A DNA stretch of 57,023 bases from Elusimicrobiota bacterium (lineage in GTDB: Bacteria > Elusimicrobiota > Elusimicrobia > UBA1565 > UBA9628), in contig JACRDQ010000035.1 in assembly GCA_016218545.1 (NCBI GenBank), positions 1 to 57,023 on the forward strand, read 5' to 3'. A program made the position numbers and the translations under genes. How positions within the stretch are numbered: the first letter of the stretch is position 1; each line of letters begins with the position of its first letter. The notes below the pieces were generated by a model. That model was not told where the DNA came from. It did no database searches and saw only the letters and a list, made by a program, of their open reading frames with translations. This document shows positions 8,527-16,097 of the stretch, one piece after another.

Positions 8527-9284
8527 GCCGAGGGATCGAGCCCCGCCGGCAGGTCGTCGTGCACGATGCGGTCCGCTTCCTCCGGCGGGCCGCTGAGCCC
8601 CTCGTGGAGCGCGAGATAGGCGTTGCCGCGGAGGATGAGCCGCCGGCCCGAGGGGTGGGTCATGACCGCGAATCGCCGGTCGCAGGAGCGGGAACAGGAC
8701 GCGATGGCCTCGCGGTCGGGACCGGCGAAGGCGCCGTCGCAGGGGCAAAAGCGCGTGGCCGTGAGGAACATGGCGGGCCAGTGGAGGTGCGTCTTCATGC
8801 CGCGCTCGCGCAGCCGGCCGCGCGTGGCCCGCAGTTGGGCCGCGGAGTTGAGCTCGACGCGGCGCACCCCGCGCGCCGCCAGCAGGTCGAGGAATTCCTC
8901 CGGGAAGCTGTCGAAGAACATGTACCTGCCCGCGAGGAGCCGCCCGCAGACGAGCTCGGCCCCGCGCCCGCCCATGCGCTCCAAGAGCTCCAGGACGCCC
9001 CAGTCGTTGGCGACCACCTCGAAGCCGCGGCCGAAGGCGGCCGAGAGCCTCGCCACCGTCTCCGCCACCCTCGCCATGCCCTCGTCGGTCAGCAGAGGGG
9101 TCATCAGCGTCAGCCCCGCGATCTCGTTCCGGCGGCTCACGAGGGACTCGAGCGTCGCCATCGCCGGGAGCCTGCGCTCGCAGGTCTCGTCGCCGAGGTA
9201 GATCCTGCCGGACCGCGGGAGCGGGGCCTCGGCGGACAGCGGCTCGCGCAGGAAGAACGCGACCTCCTGGCCCGGCGCGGTCAT
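8523..9284 (-). CDS. U32-family protein, UbiV-like
   Basis: A 253-residue U32 protein. Known members use a [4Fe-4S] cluster for O2-independent hydroxylation (UbiU/UbiV, RlhA, TrhP) or act as collagenase-like proteases. Seen: Cys35, Cys180, Cys182, Cys197 and Cys201, a layout close to the four cluster ligands described for UbiV (one near residue 39 and three at 180-197). Conserved-looking strands include VVANDWGVLELL and VELNS. It is translationally coupled (ATGA) with the upstream U32 gene and the downstream AsnB-like gene, as UbiU and UbiV are paired. A function in ubiquinone synthesis is unlikely here because no ubi genes are near. I infer hydroxylation or another oxygen-independent modification of the locus product. 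Confidence 0.78.
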   Translation of the reverse strand: MTAPGQEVAFFLREPLSAEAPLPRSGRIYLGDETCERRLPAMATLESLVSRRNEIAGLTLMTPLLTDEGMARVAETVARLSAAFGRGFEVVANDWGVLELLERMGGRGAELVCGRLLAGRYMFFDSFPEEFLDLLAARGVRRVELNSAAQLRATRGRLRERGMKTHLHWPAMFLTATRFCPCDGAFAGPDREAIASCSRSCDRRFAVMTHPSGRRLILRGNAYLALHEGLSGPPEEADRIVHDDLPAGLDPSA

Positions 9285-10264
9285 GCCCCGCCCCTCAAGT
9301 CCCGGCGCACCTCGTGATAGAAGCAGCGCGACGCGTCGCAGGCGGAGCCGAGATGCTCGCGGTGGAGCCGGCGCCCGGCCGCGACGTAGTTCGACGCGTC
9401 CAGCTCGCCCTGGTCGAGGAGACGCAGGTAGGCCTTGACCATGGCGACCTGGCTCGCGAGGGCCTCCAAGGGGCGGTGCCTCCCGATGATCTTGGCCACG
9501 GCGATCCCGCACCGATGGAGATGGAACAGGGAGCAGGTCGCGCAGTAGGTCCAGGGGTCGGCGGCGGCGTACTCATGCCCGGGGACGCGCCTGCTGAAGA
9601 GCTCGCCGGACCGTTCCCAGACGCTCAACGGCATCCTCACCCTGCAGGCGGCCGCCTTCGGGTGTCCTCCTCCGCCCTCGGAGACGGCCGCGGACCATTG
9701 ATGAAAGAGGCAGACCGCGTTCACGTGCACGCACCCGATGTCCGCGACGAACGCCTCCAGCTGGACGCCGCGCTCCGCCGCGTGCGCGGCCAGGCGGCCG
9801 ATCTCGGTCAGGGTCAGGAGGCGGTCCAGGACGACCCGGGCGGCGCCGGCCCCGGCCAGGAAATCGACGGCCAGGCTGTTGAACGTGCCGGCCAGGGTCC
9901 CGGCCGTGATGGTCAACCCCGGCGCGCGGCGCGCGAGCCAGGGCAGCATGGACGGCTCCGCCGTGATGATGCCCGCCACCCCGGCTTCACACGCCCGCAG
10001 CACGTCGGCCTTGAGCCTGTCCGCCTGCCAGCCCGCCAGGGGCGCGTTGGCGCAGAACATCACCGGGACGCCGGCCGAACCGGCCCGCGCCACGCTCTCC
10101 TTGAGGTCCTCGAACGACCGGAGGTTGGAGGAGGGCATGGGCCTGGCGTTGGGACAGTAGCCCGAGGACGGATCGTCCATGACCCCGGCGTAGAACTCGT
10201 CCGCGCCGGCGCGGACGAGACGCTCGACCTCGTCGGGAGACCTCAAGGGGACGGCGATCTGCAT
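9281..10264 (-). CDS. U32-family protein, UbiU-like
   Basis: A 327-residue U32 protein and the first gene of the leftward operon. It starts MQIAVPLRSPDEVERLV, then GADEFYAGV, which is typical of the U32 N-terminus (...AGADAVYxG). Cys178, Cys185, Cys207 and Cys241/244 match the spacing of the UbiU iron-sulfur ligands (169, 176, 193, 232). Further Cys at 252, 309 and 314 may bind a second metal site. I placed the start at 10264 after GGAG; an in-frame ATG at 10294 directly after a TATATA-like box would add ten residues. The downstream U32 partner overlaps by ATGA. Together they look like a UbiU/UbiV-type heterodimer recruited to a biosynthetic locus. Confidence 0.8.
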   Translation of the reverse strand: MQIAVPLRSPDEVERLVRAGADEFYAGVMDDPSSGYCPNARPMPSSNLRSFEDLKESVARAGSAGVPVMFCANAPLAGWQADRLKADVLRACEAGVAGIITAEPSMLPWLARRAPGLTITAGTLAGTFNSLAVDFLAGAGAARVVLDRLLTLTEIGRLAAHAAERGVQLEAFVADIGCVHVNAVCLFHQWSAAVSEGGGGHPKAAACRVRMPLSVWERSGELFSRRVPGHEYAAADPWTYCATCSLFHLHRCGIAVAKIIGRHRPLEALASQVAMVKAYLRLLDQGELDASNYVAAGRRLHREHLGSACDASRCFYHEVRRDLRGGA

Positions 10265-10290
10265 AGCTCCGGGCGCGGGGGCGCTCGGAC

Positions 10291-10306
10291 GCATATATAG
10301 TATCAT
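10291..10306. promoter_or_regulatory. Divergent promoter region between U32 and TonB receptor genes
   Basis: A short AT-rich island in GC-rich DNA. On the plus strand TATCAT (10301-10306) ends 9 nt before the ATG at 10316. On the minus strand overlapping TACTAT and TATATA lie upstream of the U32 gene. No -35 consensus is seen. It probably drives both arms of the locus. Confidence 0.45.
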
Positions 10307-10315
10307 GTACCGGCG

Positions 10316-12337
10316 ATGGAGCGCAGCCTTCATGGTCCGGCGGCCGGAGCCGCTGCCGTGCGCCGTCGGATGGCATCGCTCGCGGTTGCAGCCTTCCTCG
10401 CGCCGCGGCCGGCAGCGGCGCAGGAGCCCCGGCAAGGGCTCGAGAAGATCGTCATCACCGCCTCGCGCAGCGGCACCGCCCAGGAAGACCTGCCTGCCCG
10501 GGCCGTGGTCGTCTCGGGAGAGGAGATCGCGGCGCTCAGGCCGCGCCACGTCGACGACCTGCTCACGCGCAGCGCCGCCATGCCGGACCTCCAGGGCGAG
10601 GGCCAGGCCGCGACACTGACGCGCAAGATCATGCTCTACGGCATGGGCGACCAATACCGCACCCTGGTGCTGGTCGACGGCTTCCCCATCCAGGAGCCCT
10701 CGACCGGCTGGGTGGACTGGCATCTCGTCAACATGAAGCTGGTGGACCGGGTCGAGGTCCTCAAGGGTCCCTACTCGGGGCTCTACGGCTCCGGCATGAT
10801 GGGAGGGGTGGTGCAGATCGTCACCAAGACCCCCTCCGTTCCGTCCGAGACCCTCCTGGAGGGCTCCTACGGGAGCTTCGAGACCAGGGAGTTCCACGCC
10901 TACCACGGCGGCTCGCGGGGCCCGGTCTCCTACGCCCTGGCGGGGCGCTTCTCGCAGACCGACGGCTACGTGAACGCCAAGGTCCCGGCCGTCTACCATG
11001 GGAGGACCGACCGCCAGGAGCACAACCTGTCCGGCAAGGCCTCCTGGAGACCGGCCGAGGACGCGTCCTTGACCCTGAACGTCCTGCAAGGGCGCGACAT
11101 CCTGGACCAGGGCCGCCTCTACGACACGGTCGACCGCAACGACCTGCTCGGCGCGCTGCGCTACGACCACGCGCTCGGCGATTGGCGCCTGCGCGCCGGG
11201 GCCTTCATCGGGGACTTCAAGGAGTACCTCGAGCTCGACCGGCTTGTCCCGGCCTACACGCGGGAAGCCTACCGCCTGCGCAACCAGGCCCAGGCCGGAG
11301 GCGACGCGCAGGTCAGCCGGCGCGTCGGCGACCGCGGCAGCCTCATGGCGGGCCTGGACGGCAAGTTCGGCAAGCTCGACGAGACGGTCTTCTACGTCGG
11401 CTCCAGCCGCAGGCTGCGCGCCGCGGCCAGACAGACCTACCTCGCCCCCTACCTGCAGGCCGAGTTCCACTGGCTCGACGGCCGCCTCACCACGACCGGA
11501 GGCCTGCGCTGGGACTCCTTCGAGAGCCACGGGGGCTCGTTCCACGACACGAACACCGGGGTGACGCCCACGCGCTATCCCTCCCGCGGGTTCGACGCGG
11601 TCCTGCCCAGGGGCGGCCTGTCGTACCGCCCCGACGGCGCGACCGTCCTGCGGGCCGCCTTCGGACGGGGCTTCTCCGCGCCGCAGATGACCGCGCTCTA
11701 CGTGACGAACATCCGCAACAGGACCATCCTGCCCGACCCCGGCCTCAACCCTGAGAAGCTCTGGTCCTGCGAGCTCGGCGCGCAGAGGTCGTTCCCGGGC
11801 CGGGTCTCGACGGCTTTGAACTTCCACCAAGCCTGGGGCGACGACTTCATCGTGCAGTTCTTCTACCCGAACGGCAACTCCCAGTGGGGCAACGTCGCCC
11901 GCATCGAGATCGCGGGCGCGGACGCCGAGGTCGGGTACCGGCCCTCCGAGGCCTGGTCGCTCAAGCTCGCCCATGCCTGGCAGCGCTCGAAGATCGCCCG
12001 CAACGCCGCCACGCCAGGCTCCGACGGCAAGGACTATGCCCACGCCCCGCCCAACAAGTTCCTGTTCGCGGCCGGCTTCGACGATCCCGGGCTGCTCCAA
12101 GCCGACCTGAGGGTCCGCTACACGGACCGCCAGTACGCGGACGTCAACCACGTGTACCTCGCCCGATCCCGCTGGAACGTCGACTTGGCGCTCTCACGGA
12201 CGCTGGGCAAGGGCGTGACCCTTCGCGTCGACCTCCAGAATCTCCTCGACGACCGCTACGACGTCTTCGACTTGAGCGCCGCGGTCCTGGCGGCCCCGGG
12301 CTTCCAGGCCGCGGGGACCCTGAGCGCGGCATTCTGA
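10316..12337 (+). CDS. TonB-dependent outer-membrane receptor
   Basis: A 673-residue TonB-dependent receptor for active uptake across the outer membrane. A signal peptide ends near Ala35 (AFLAPRPAAAQ). A TonB box-like KIVITAS is at 44-50. The plug domain follows with LVDGFPIQEP, VEVLKGPYSGLYGSGMMGG and VQIVTKTP. The rest is a beta barrel with GFSAPQMTALY, NPEKLWSCELG and the NLLDDRYDVF tail, ending in Phe as outer-membrane barrels do. The length is usual for the BtuB/CirA size class. One nucleotide separates it from an ABC importer operon, so the substrate probably passes on to that importer. The ligand is not identifiable. The start ATG lies 9 nt after a TATCAT box with no clear ribosome binding site. 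Confidence 0.92.
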   Translation: MERSLHGPAAGAAAVRRRMASLAVAAFLAPRPAAAQEPRQGLEKIVITASRSGTAQEDLPARAVVVSGEEIAALRPRHVDDLLTRSAAMPDLQGEGQAATLTRKIMLYGMGDQYRTLVLVDGFPIQEPSTGWVDWHLVNMKLVDRVEVLKGPYSGLYGSGMMGGVVQIVTKTPSVPSETLLEGSYGSFETREFHAYHGGSRGPVSYALAGRFSQTDGYVNAKVPAVYHGRTDRQEHNLSGKASWRPAEDASLTLNVLQGRDILDQGRLYDTVDRNDLLGALRYDHALGDWRLRAGAFIGDFKEYLELDRLVPAYTREAYRLRNQAQAGGDAQVSRRVGDRGSLMAGLDGKFGKLDETVFYVGSSRRLRAAARQTYLAPYLQAEFHWLDGRLTTTGGLRWDSFESHGGSFHDTNTGVTPTRYPSRGFDAVLPRGGLSYRPDGATVLRAAFGRGFSAPQMTALYVTNIRNRTILPDPGLNPEKLWSCELGAQRSFPGRVSTALNFHQAWGDDFIVQFFYPNGNSQWGNVARIEIAGADAEVGYRPSEAWSLKLAHAWQRSKIARNAATPGSDGKDYAHAPPNKFLFAAGFDDPGLLQADLRVRYTDRQYADVNHVYLARSRWNVDLALSRTLGKGVTLRVDLQNLLDDRYDVFDLSAAVLAAPGFQAAGTLSAAF

Positions 12338-12338
12338 C

Positions 12339-13133
12339 ATGAGACCTCCCCGCCGACCGTCTTCCGCCGCCGGGTCCTGGCCGGCTCTCCTCTCCTTCCT
12401 CGGCGTCCTGGCGCTCTGGGAGCTGGCGGCCCGGTCCCAGGCCGTCTCCCCGGTCTTCTTCCCCCCGCCCTCGGCCATCCTGGGGCGCATGGGTGGACAG
12501 GGGACGCTCGAGCGCGTCTGGCTCCCATGCCTGGCCACCCTGGGGCACGCCCTCTCGGGCCTCGCGGTCGGAGGGAGCCTGGGCATCGCGACGGGCGTGC
12601 TCTGCGGGGCCTGCAGGCCCGCGGACGCGGTGCTCACCCCCTTCATCAACGCCACCTACGCCCTGCCCAAGATCGCGGCCGTCCCGCTCGTGCTGGCGCT
12701 CACGGGCTCGGGGGACCTCCTGGTCGTCTCGCTGGTGGCCGCGGCATGCGCTTACGGGACCGCGGTCATGACGCGCCACGGGATGGACCAGCTCGACCCG
12801 ACCCTGACCCTGGCCGCGGTCAACCTGGGAGCGCGTCGAGGGCAGGTCCTGCGGCACGTCGTGCTGCCCGGGCTGACGCCGTACCTGATCGCGGGCTTGC
12901 GGCTGGCGCTCCTCGAGTCCTTCCGGATGGCGGTCGTCATCGAGGCGCTCCTGGCGGTGCGGGGCCTGGGCCGCCAGATGTGGATCTCGGGGTCGTGGTT
13001 CGACATGGAATCCTATTTCGCGGTCATCATCGTCCTGGCCGTCCTGGGCTACGCCTCGGTCCGCGGGTTCGACGTCGCTGCCGCGGCTCTGGCCCCCTGG
13101 GCTCGGCGCTATGAACTCGAAGATATCCGCTAG
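12339..13133 (+). CDS. ABC importer permease (SsuC/TauC-like)
   Basis: A 264-residue inner-membrane permease of the BPD_transp_1 (MetI-like) fold. Several hydrophobic segments are visible. The EAA-type coupling loop lies around residues 155-180 (AAVNLGARRGQVLRHVVLPG). The sequence has the tone of sulfonate, taurine, nitrate or thiamine-precursor permeases. It starts one base after the receptor stop and overlaps the ATPase start by 23 nt. It forms one transporter with the next two genes. The substrate cannot be read from the sequence. Confidence 0.88.
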   Translation: MRPPRRPSSAAGSWPALLSFLGVLALWELAARSQAVSPVFFPPPSAILGRMGGQGTLERVWLPCLATLGHALSGLAVGGSLGIATGVLCGACRPADAVLTPFINATYALPKIAAVPLVLALTGSGDLLVVSLVAAACAYGTAVMTRHGMDQLDPTLTLAAVNLGARRGQVLRHVVLPGLTPYLIAGLRLALLESFRMAVVIEALLAVRGLGRQMWISGSWFDMESYFAVIIVLAVLGYASVRGFDVAAAALAPWARRYELEDIR

Positions 13134-13884
13134 AGGGCTCACGAAGGTCTTCGAGGATACGGGCGTGAAGGCCCTCGACGGCGTCGACTTCGACGTCGCC
13201 GACGGGGAGTTCGTCTGCCTCCTGGGGCCGTCAGGCTGCGGCAAGACGACCCTGCTCGAGCTCCTCGCCGGCCTGACGGCCGCCACGAGCGGGGAAGCCG
13301 TCTTGACCCGGCGCGGCCGAGCCCCTGCCTGCATGGTGTTCCAGGACCTGGCGCTCTTCCCGTGGCTGAACGTCGAGGAGAACGTGGGGGCGGGGCTCAG
13401 GTTCCAAGGCGTGCCCGCGCCCGAGCGCAAGCGCCGCGCGTCCGGCATGCTGGACCGCTTCAGGATCGCGGACGCCGCGCGGCTCTACCCGCACCAGCTC
13501 TCCGGCGGCATGGCCCAGCGCGCGGCCCTGGCCCGCGCCTTCGTCTGCGAGCCCGAGATCCTGCTCATGGATGAGCCTCTGGGACGCCTCGACGCGTCGA
13601 CCCGCCGCTTGCTGCAGGAGGAGTTCATCGCCTTGTGGGAGGCCGACCGCAAGACCGTCGTGTTCGTCACCCACAGCATCGAGGAGGCGCTGTTGCTGGC
13701 GGACCGCGTCCTGGTCATGACGGCCCGGCCCGGCCGGATCAAGGCCAGCATGCCGGTCCCGTTCGCCAGGCCCCGAGGACCCGCGACGTGCCGGGCCCCC
13801 GGGTTCTTCGAGGCGGAGCAGAGCCTCTGGTCCCTGCTGGAAGGCGAGACGCGCAGGACGCTCGACGACAAGGAGCCTGCCTGA
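13111..13884 (+). CDS. ABC importer ATPase (SsuB/TauB-like)
   Basis: A 257-residue ATPase with Walker A GPSGCGKTT, Q-loop MVFQDLALFPWLNVEENV, signature LSGGMAQRAALARA, Walker B ILLMDEPLGRLD and H-loop FVTHSIEEALLLADRV. All are typical of the nitrate/sulfonate/taurine importer subfamily. The start overlaps the permease end, and the stop overlaps the ATG of the binding protein (TGATG). It powers uptake by the permease at 12339-13133. Confidence 0.92.
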   Translation: MNSKISARGLTKVFEDTGVKALDGVDFDVADGEFVCLLGPSGCGKTTLLELLAGLTAATSGEAVLTRRGRAPACMVFQDLALFPWLNVEENVGAGLRFQGVPAPERKRRASGMLDRFRIADAARLYPHQLSGGMAQRAALARAFVCEPEILLMDEPLGRLDASTRRLLQEEFIALWEADRKTVVFVTHSIEEALLLADRVLVMTARPGRIKASMPVPFARPRGPATCRAPGFFEAEQSLWSLLEGETRRTLDDKEPA

Positions 13885-14906
13885 TGACGGCGCGGCCGGC
13901 GTCCGTCGCGGCGCTGCTCGTCGCGGCCGCCTGGGCCCGTGCTTCGGCCGCGGGAGGACCGCGGGCCGTCCCCGTGCTGGTCAACGCCGAGCCCAAAGCC
14001 AGCTTCGTCCTGATCTATTTCGCCCACCAGCGCGGCTACTTCAGGGACGAGGGCGTGGACGTCCGGTTCGCCCCCATCCCGTCAGGCCGCGCGGAGGACA
14101 AGCTCAACGCCCTGGCCAACGGCTCCATGGACGTGGCCGTCACCGCCTACAACACGGCGATGAACAAGGCCCTGCCGGCCGCGGGCTTCAAGATCGTGGC
14201 GGACGGCAGCCGGCGCTCGGCAGGCAAGCCGGCCCTCAACTACTTCCTCGTCCGCGCCGACCTTGCCGGCACGGTGCGGGGATTCGCCGACCTGAGGGGA
14301 CGCACGGTCGCGCTGCTGGCTCCCGGCAGCTTCCCGCATTTCGACCTCCTGCGCGGCTTGGAGCGGGCGGGGCTGAGGGCCGAAGACGCGACGATCACGT
14401 TCGCTCCCGAGACGGCGCTTTCCGCCCGGTTCGCGGGCGGGGCCTTCGACGTGGCGAGCGTGCGCGAGCCTGCCGCCGGCGCGCTGGCGGCCAGGGGCGT
14501 GGGCCGGGTCTTCGCAGGCTCCGACGCGGCGCCGTCGTCCGGGCACGTGACGCTCCTGGCGTACTCCCGGCGTTTCATGGCTGACAAGCCCAGGGCGGAG
14601 CGCTTCATGCTGGCCTATGTGCGGGCCGCCCGGGACCTCCAGTCGGCCCGGCCGGAGGAGCTTGCCGAGGTGATGGAGAAAAGCCTCGGCGTCAGGGTGG
14701 ACTCGGCGCTCCTCTCCAGGTTCCAGGTGGACCGCGACGCCGGCGTGGACGTGCCGTCGCTCATGGCCGACCAGGCCTTCGCCAAGGAGCGGGGGCTCGT
14801 CGCCAAGGAGCTGGCCCGCGACGAGCTCGTCGACCTGTCGTTCCTGGAGAAGGCCCTCAGGACCCTGGCCTCGAGGCGGAAGGCGGCCGGGAGCGCGTCC
14901 GAGTAG
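13884..14906 (+). CDS. ABC importer substrate-binding protein (NMT1/SsuA-like)
   Basis: A 340-residue periplasmic binding protein. The signal peptide is residues 1-~22 (ALLVAAAWARASAAGG). The mature part follows the NMT1/SsuA pattern: an early strand, YFAHQRGYFRDEGVDVRF, then NALANGSMDVAVTAYNTAM and DLRGRTVALLAPGSFPHFDLLRGLERAGL. Family members bind sulfonates, nitrate, pyrimidine precursors of thiamine and other small molecules; the ligand here is not evident. The ATG at 13884 overlaps the ATPase stop by one base. The gene ends 58 nt before the small peptide gene, so the receptor-importer operon leads straight into the peptide. Confidence 0.88.
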   Translation: MTARPASVAALLVAAAWARASAAGGPRAVPVLVNAEPKASFVLIYFAHQRGYFRDEGVDVRFAPIPSGRAEDKLNALANGSMDVAVTAYNTAMNKALPAAGFKIVADGSRRSAGKPALNYFLVRADLAGTVRGFADLRGRTVALLAPGSFPHFDLLRGLERAGLRAEDATITFAPETALSARFAGGAFDVASVREPAAGALAARGVGRVFAGSDAAPSSGHVTLLAYSRRFMADKPRAERFMLAYVRAARDLQSARPEELAEVMEKSLGVRVDSALLSRFQVDRDAGVDVPSLMADQAFAKERGLVAKELARDELVDLSFLEKALRTLASRRKAAGSASE

Positions 14907-14947
14907 CGGGGCGCATTCCCGCCGCCGCCCCGCGCCATGTCCTGTGC

Positions 14948-14953
14948 TATAAT
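14948..14953 (+). promoter_or_regulatory. Extended -10 box (TGC-TATAAT) of the small peptide gene
   Basis: TATAAT preceded by TGC, an extended -10 motif, 11 nt before the ATG at 14965. No -35 match is present, as is usual for extended -10 promoters. GAAGG at 14956-14960 could be a weak ribosome binding site. It gives the peptide its own promoter inside the rightward operon. Confidence 0.6.
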
Positions 14954-14964
14954 GTGAAGGCTCT

Positions 14965-15072
14965 ATGCGAAAGAAGCTCCCGCCCAAGGGCGGCAGACGC
15001 AAGAAGTACTCCAAGCCCCTCCTGACCAAGCACGGGCGGCTCTCCCCCACCGCCCTCGCGCACAGCTATTGA
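14965..15072 (+). CDS. Candidate RiPP precursor / leader-like peptide (35 aa)
   Basis: An unannotated 35-codon ORF. The N-terminal ~19 residues are very basic. Residues 20-31 read YSKPLLTKHGRL, matching the YxxPxL...G motif that lasso-type leader peptides present to their PqqD/B1 RRE partner, and Thr34-equivalent positions follow soon after (SPT at 32-34 of the leader-style count). Only a handful of residues, ending AHSY, follow the Thr, far short of a 15-20 residue lasso core. It has its own TATAAT promoter. Its stop overlaps the TTG start of the next glycosyltransferase (TTGA). The locus also has a PqqD-like protein and AsnB-like enzymes lacking Cys2. It could be a leader-only scaffold, a precursor with a tiny core, or a decayed gene. 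A chance ORF is the alternative, but motif, promoter and coupling argue against it. Confidence 0.6.
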   Translation: MRKKLPPKGGRRKKYSKPLLTKHGRLSPTALAHSY

Positions 15073-16097
15073 GCGCTCCGGCCGGCATCGCACTCCTCCC
15101 CGGGACCACGCTCTCAGACCCGACCCACCGCCGCGTCCTCGCCGGCCTGAAAGCGGCGCTCCGCAGCCGGGGCTGGGCCGCGTCCGCCTTCTGCCCCGCG
15201 GGCACGCCGCTCTCGGCGCTCCGGAGCCTGCGCCCCGGCATCGTCCATCTGCACACCTCGGGACGCGTGACCGCTCAAGCCGAGCGCCGGGTCCGGGACT
15301 GCCTGGGCCGGGGCTCGAAACTGGTGCTCACTTTCCAGGACCTCGGCCACCCTGACATGCCCAGGCCTTCCGCGGCCCTGCGGCGCAGGGTCGCGGGCCT
15401 CGCGCGGCGCGCGAGCCTGGTCACGGCCCTGACCGCGGACCTGGCCCGCCGCGTCCGGCAGGAGCACCCCGCGGTCTCCCGCAAGCTCCGCGTGGTGGGC
15501 AACGGCGTAGACAGCGGCTGGTTCCGTCCGGCTGGAGCGGCGCGGCGGCCGGGCGACGACATCCTGGCGGTCTGCCGGCTGGCGCCCTACAAGGGAGTGG
15601 ACCTCCTGCTCTGGGCGTTCGGGACCCTGGCCAAGACCAGGCCCTCGGCGAGGCTGAACTTCTGCGGCCGGGATTTCCAGGCCGGCCACTACCGCAGGCT
15701 CGCCCGGAGGCTCGGCATCGCGGCCAAGGTCCGATTCCGCGGCGAGGTATCCCGGTCCCGCCTGGCCGCGGAACTCTCCCGGGCCAGGGTCTTCGTGTCC
15801 GCGTCCCGGTCCGAGACCTACGGCATGGCCGTGCTCGAGGCCCTGGCCTCCGGAGCTCCGGTGCTCGCGACCCGGACCGGCGTCGCGGCCGAGCTCCTCC
15901 GCCACGGCAGGGACGCCTGGCTCGTGGCGCCGGACGACGCCTCCGCCCTCGAGCAAGGCCTTGCCCGGCTCTGGTCCGACGCGTCCTTGAGGGCCCGGCT
16001 CTCCCGGCGAGGGCCCAAGACCGCGTGCAAGGCGCTCTGGGACCGGCGGGCCCTGGAATACGGCCGGCTCTACCGCCGCGTCCTCGCGGGCCGCTGA
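15069..16097 (+). CDS. GT4-type glycosyltransferase, TTG start
   Basis: A 342-residue GT-B glycosyltransferase of the group 1 (GT4) type. Seen: an N-terminal Rossmann part beginning GIALLPGTTL, the linker VVGNGVDSGWFRP, ILAVCRLAPYKGVDLLLWAF at the start of the C-terminal domain, and the donor-site block SRSETYGMAVLEALASGAPV with the spaced Glu pair. The first strand begins right after the TTG codon and no ATG or GTG lies near, so TTG is the likely start. That codon overlaps the stop of the 35-aa peptide as TTGA, implying coupled translation. It may glycosylate the peptide product or work on envelope glycan. The 3' end overlaps the opposite GT2 gene by 28 nt. Confidence 0.85.
   Translation: MSAPAGIALLPGTTLSDPTHRRVLAGLKAALRSRGWAASAFCPAGTPLSALRSLRPGIVHLHTSGRVTAQAERRVRDCLGRGSKLVLTFQDLGHPDMPRPSAALRRRVAGLARRASLVTALTADLARRVRQEHPAVSRKLRVVGNGVDSGWFRPAGAARRPGDDILAVCRLAPYKGVDLLLWAFGTLAKTRPSARLNFCGRDFQAGHYRRLARRLGIAAKVRFRGEVSRSRLAAELSRARVFVSASRSETYGMAVLEALASGAPVLATRTGVAAELLRHGRDAWLVAPDDASALEQGLARLWSDASLRARLSRRGPKTACKALWDRRALEYGRLYRRVLAGR

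Noticed and set aside
9281..12151. 956-codon minus-strand ORF extending the U32 gene upstream
   Set aside because: Upstream of 10264 it is antisense to the TonB receptor and carries no U32 similarity. The normal U32 N-terminus MQIAVPLRS begins at 10264.
10316..13884. Cobalamin uptake system for the B12-type radical SAM enzymes
   Set aside because: The permease and ATPase are of the SsuBC/TauBC type, not BtuCD, and the receptor has no specific BtuB mark that I can name.
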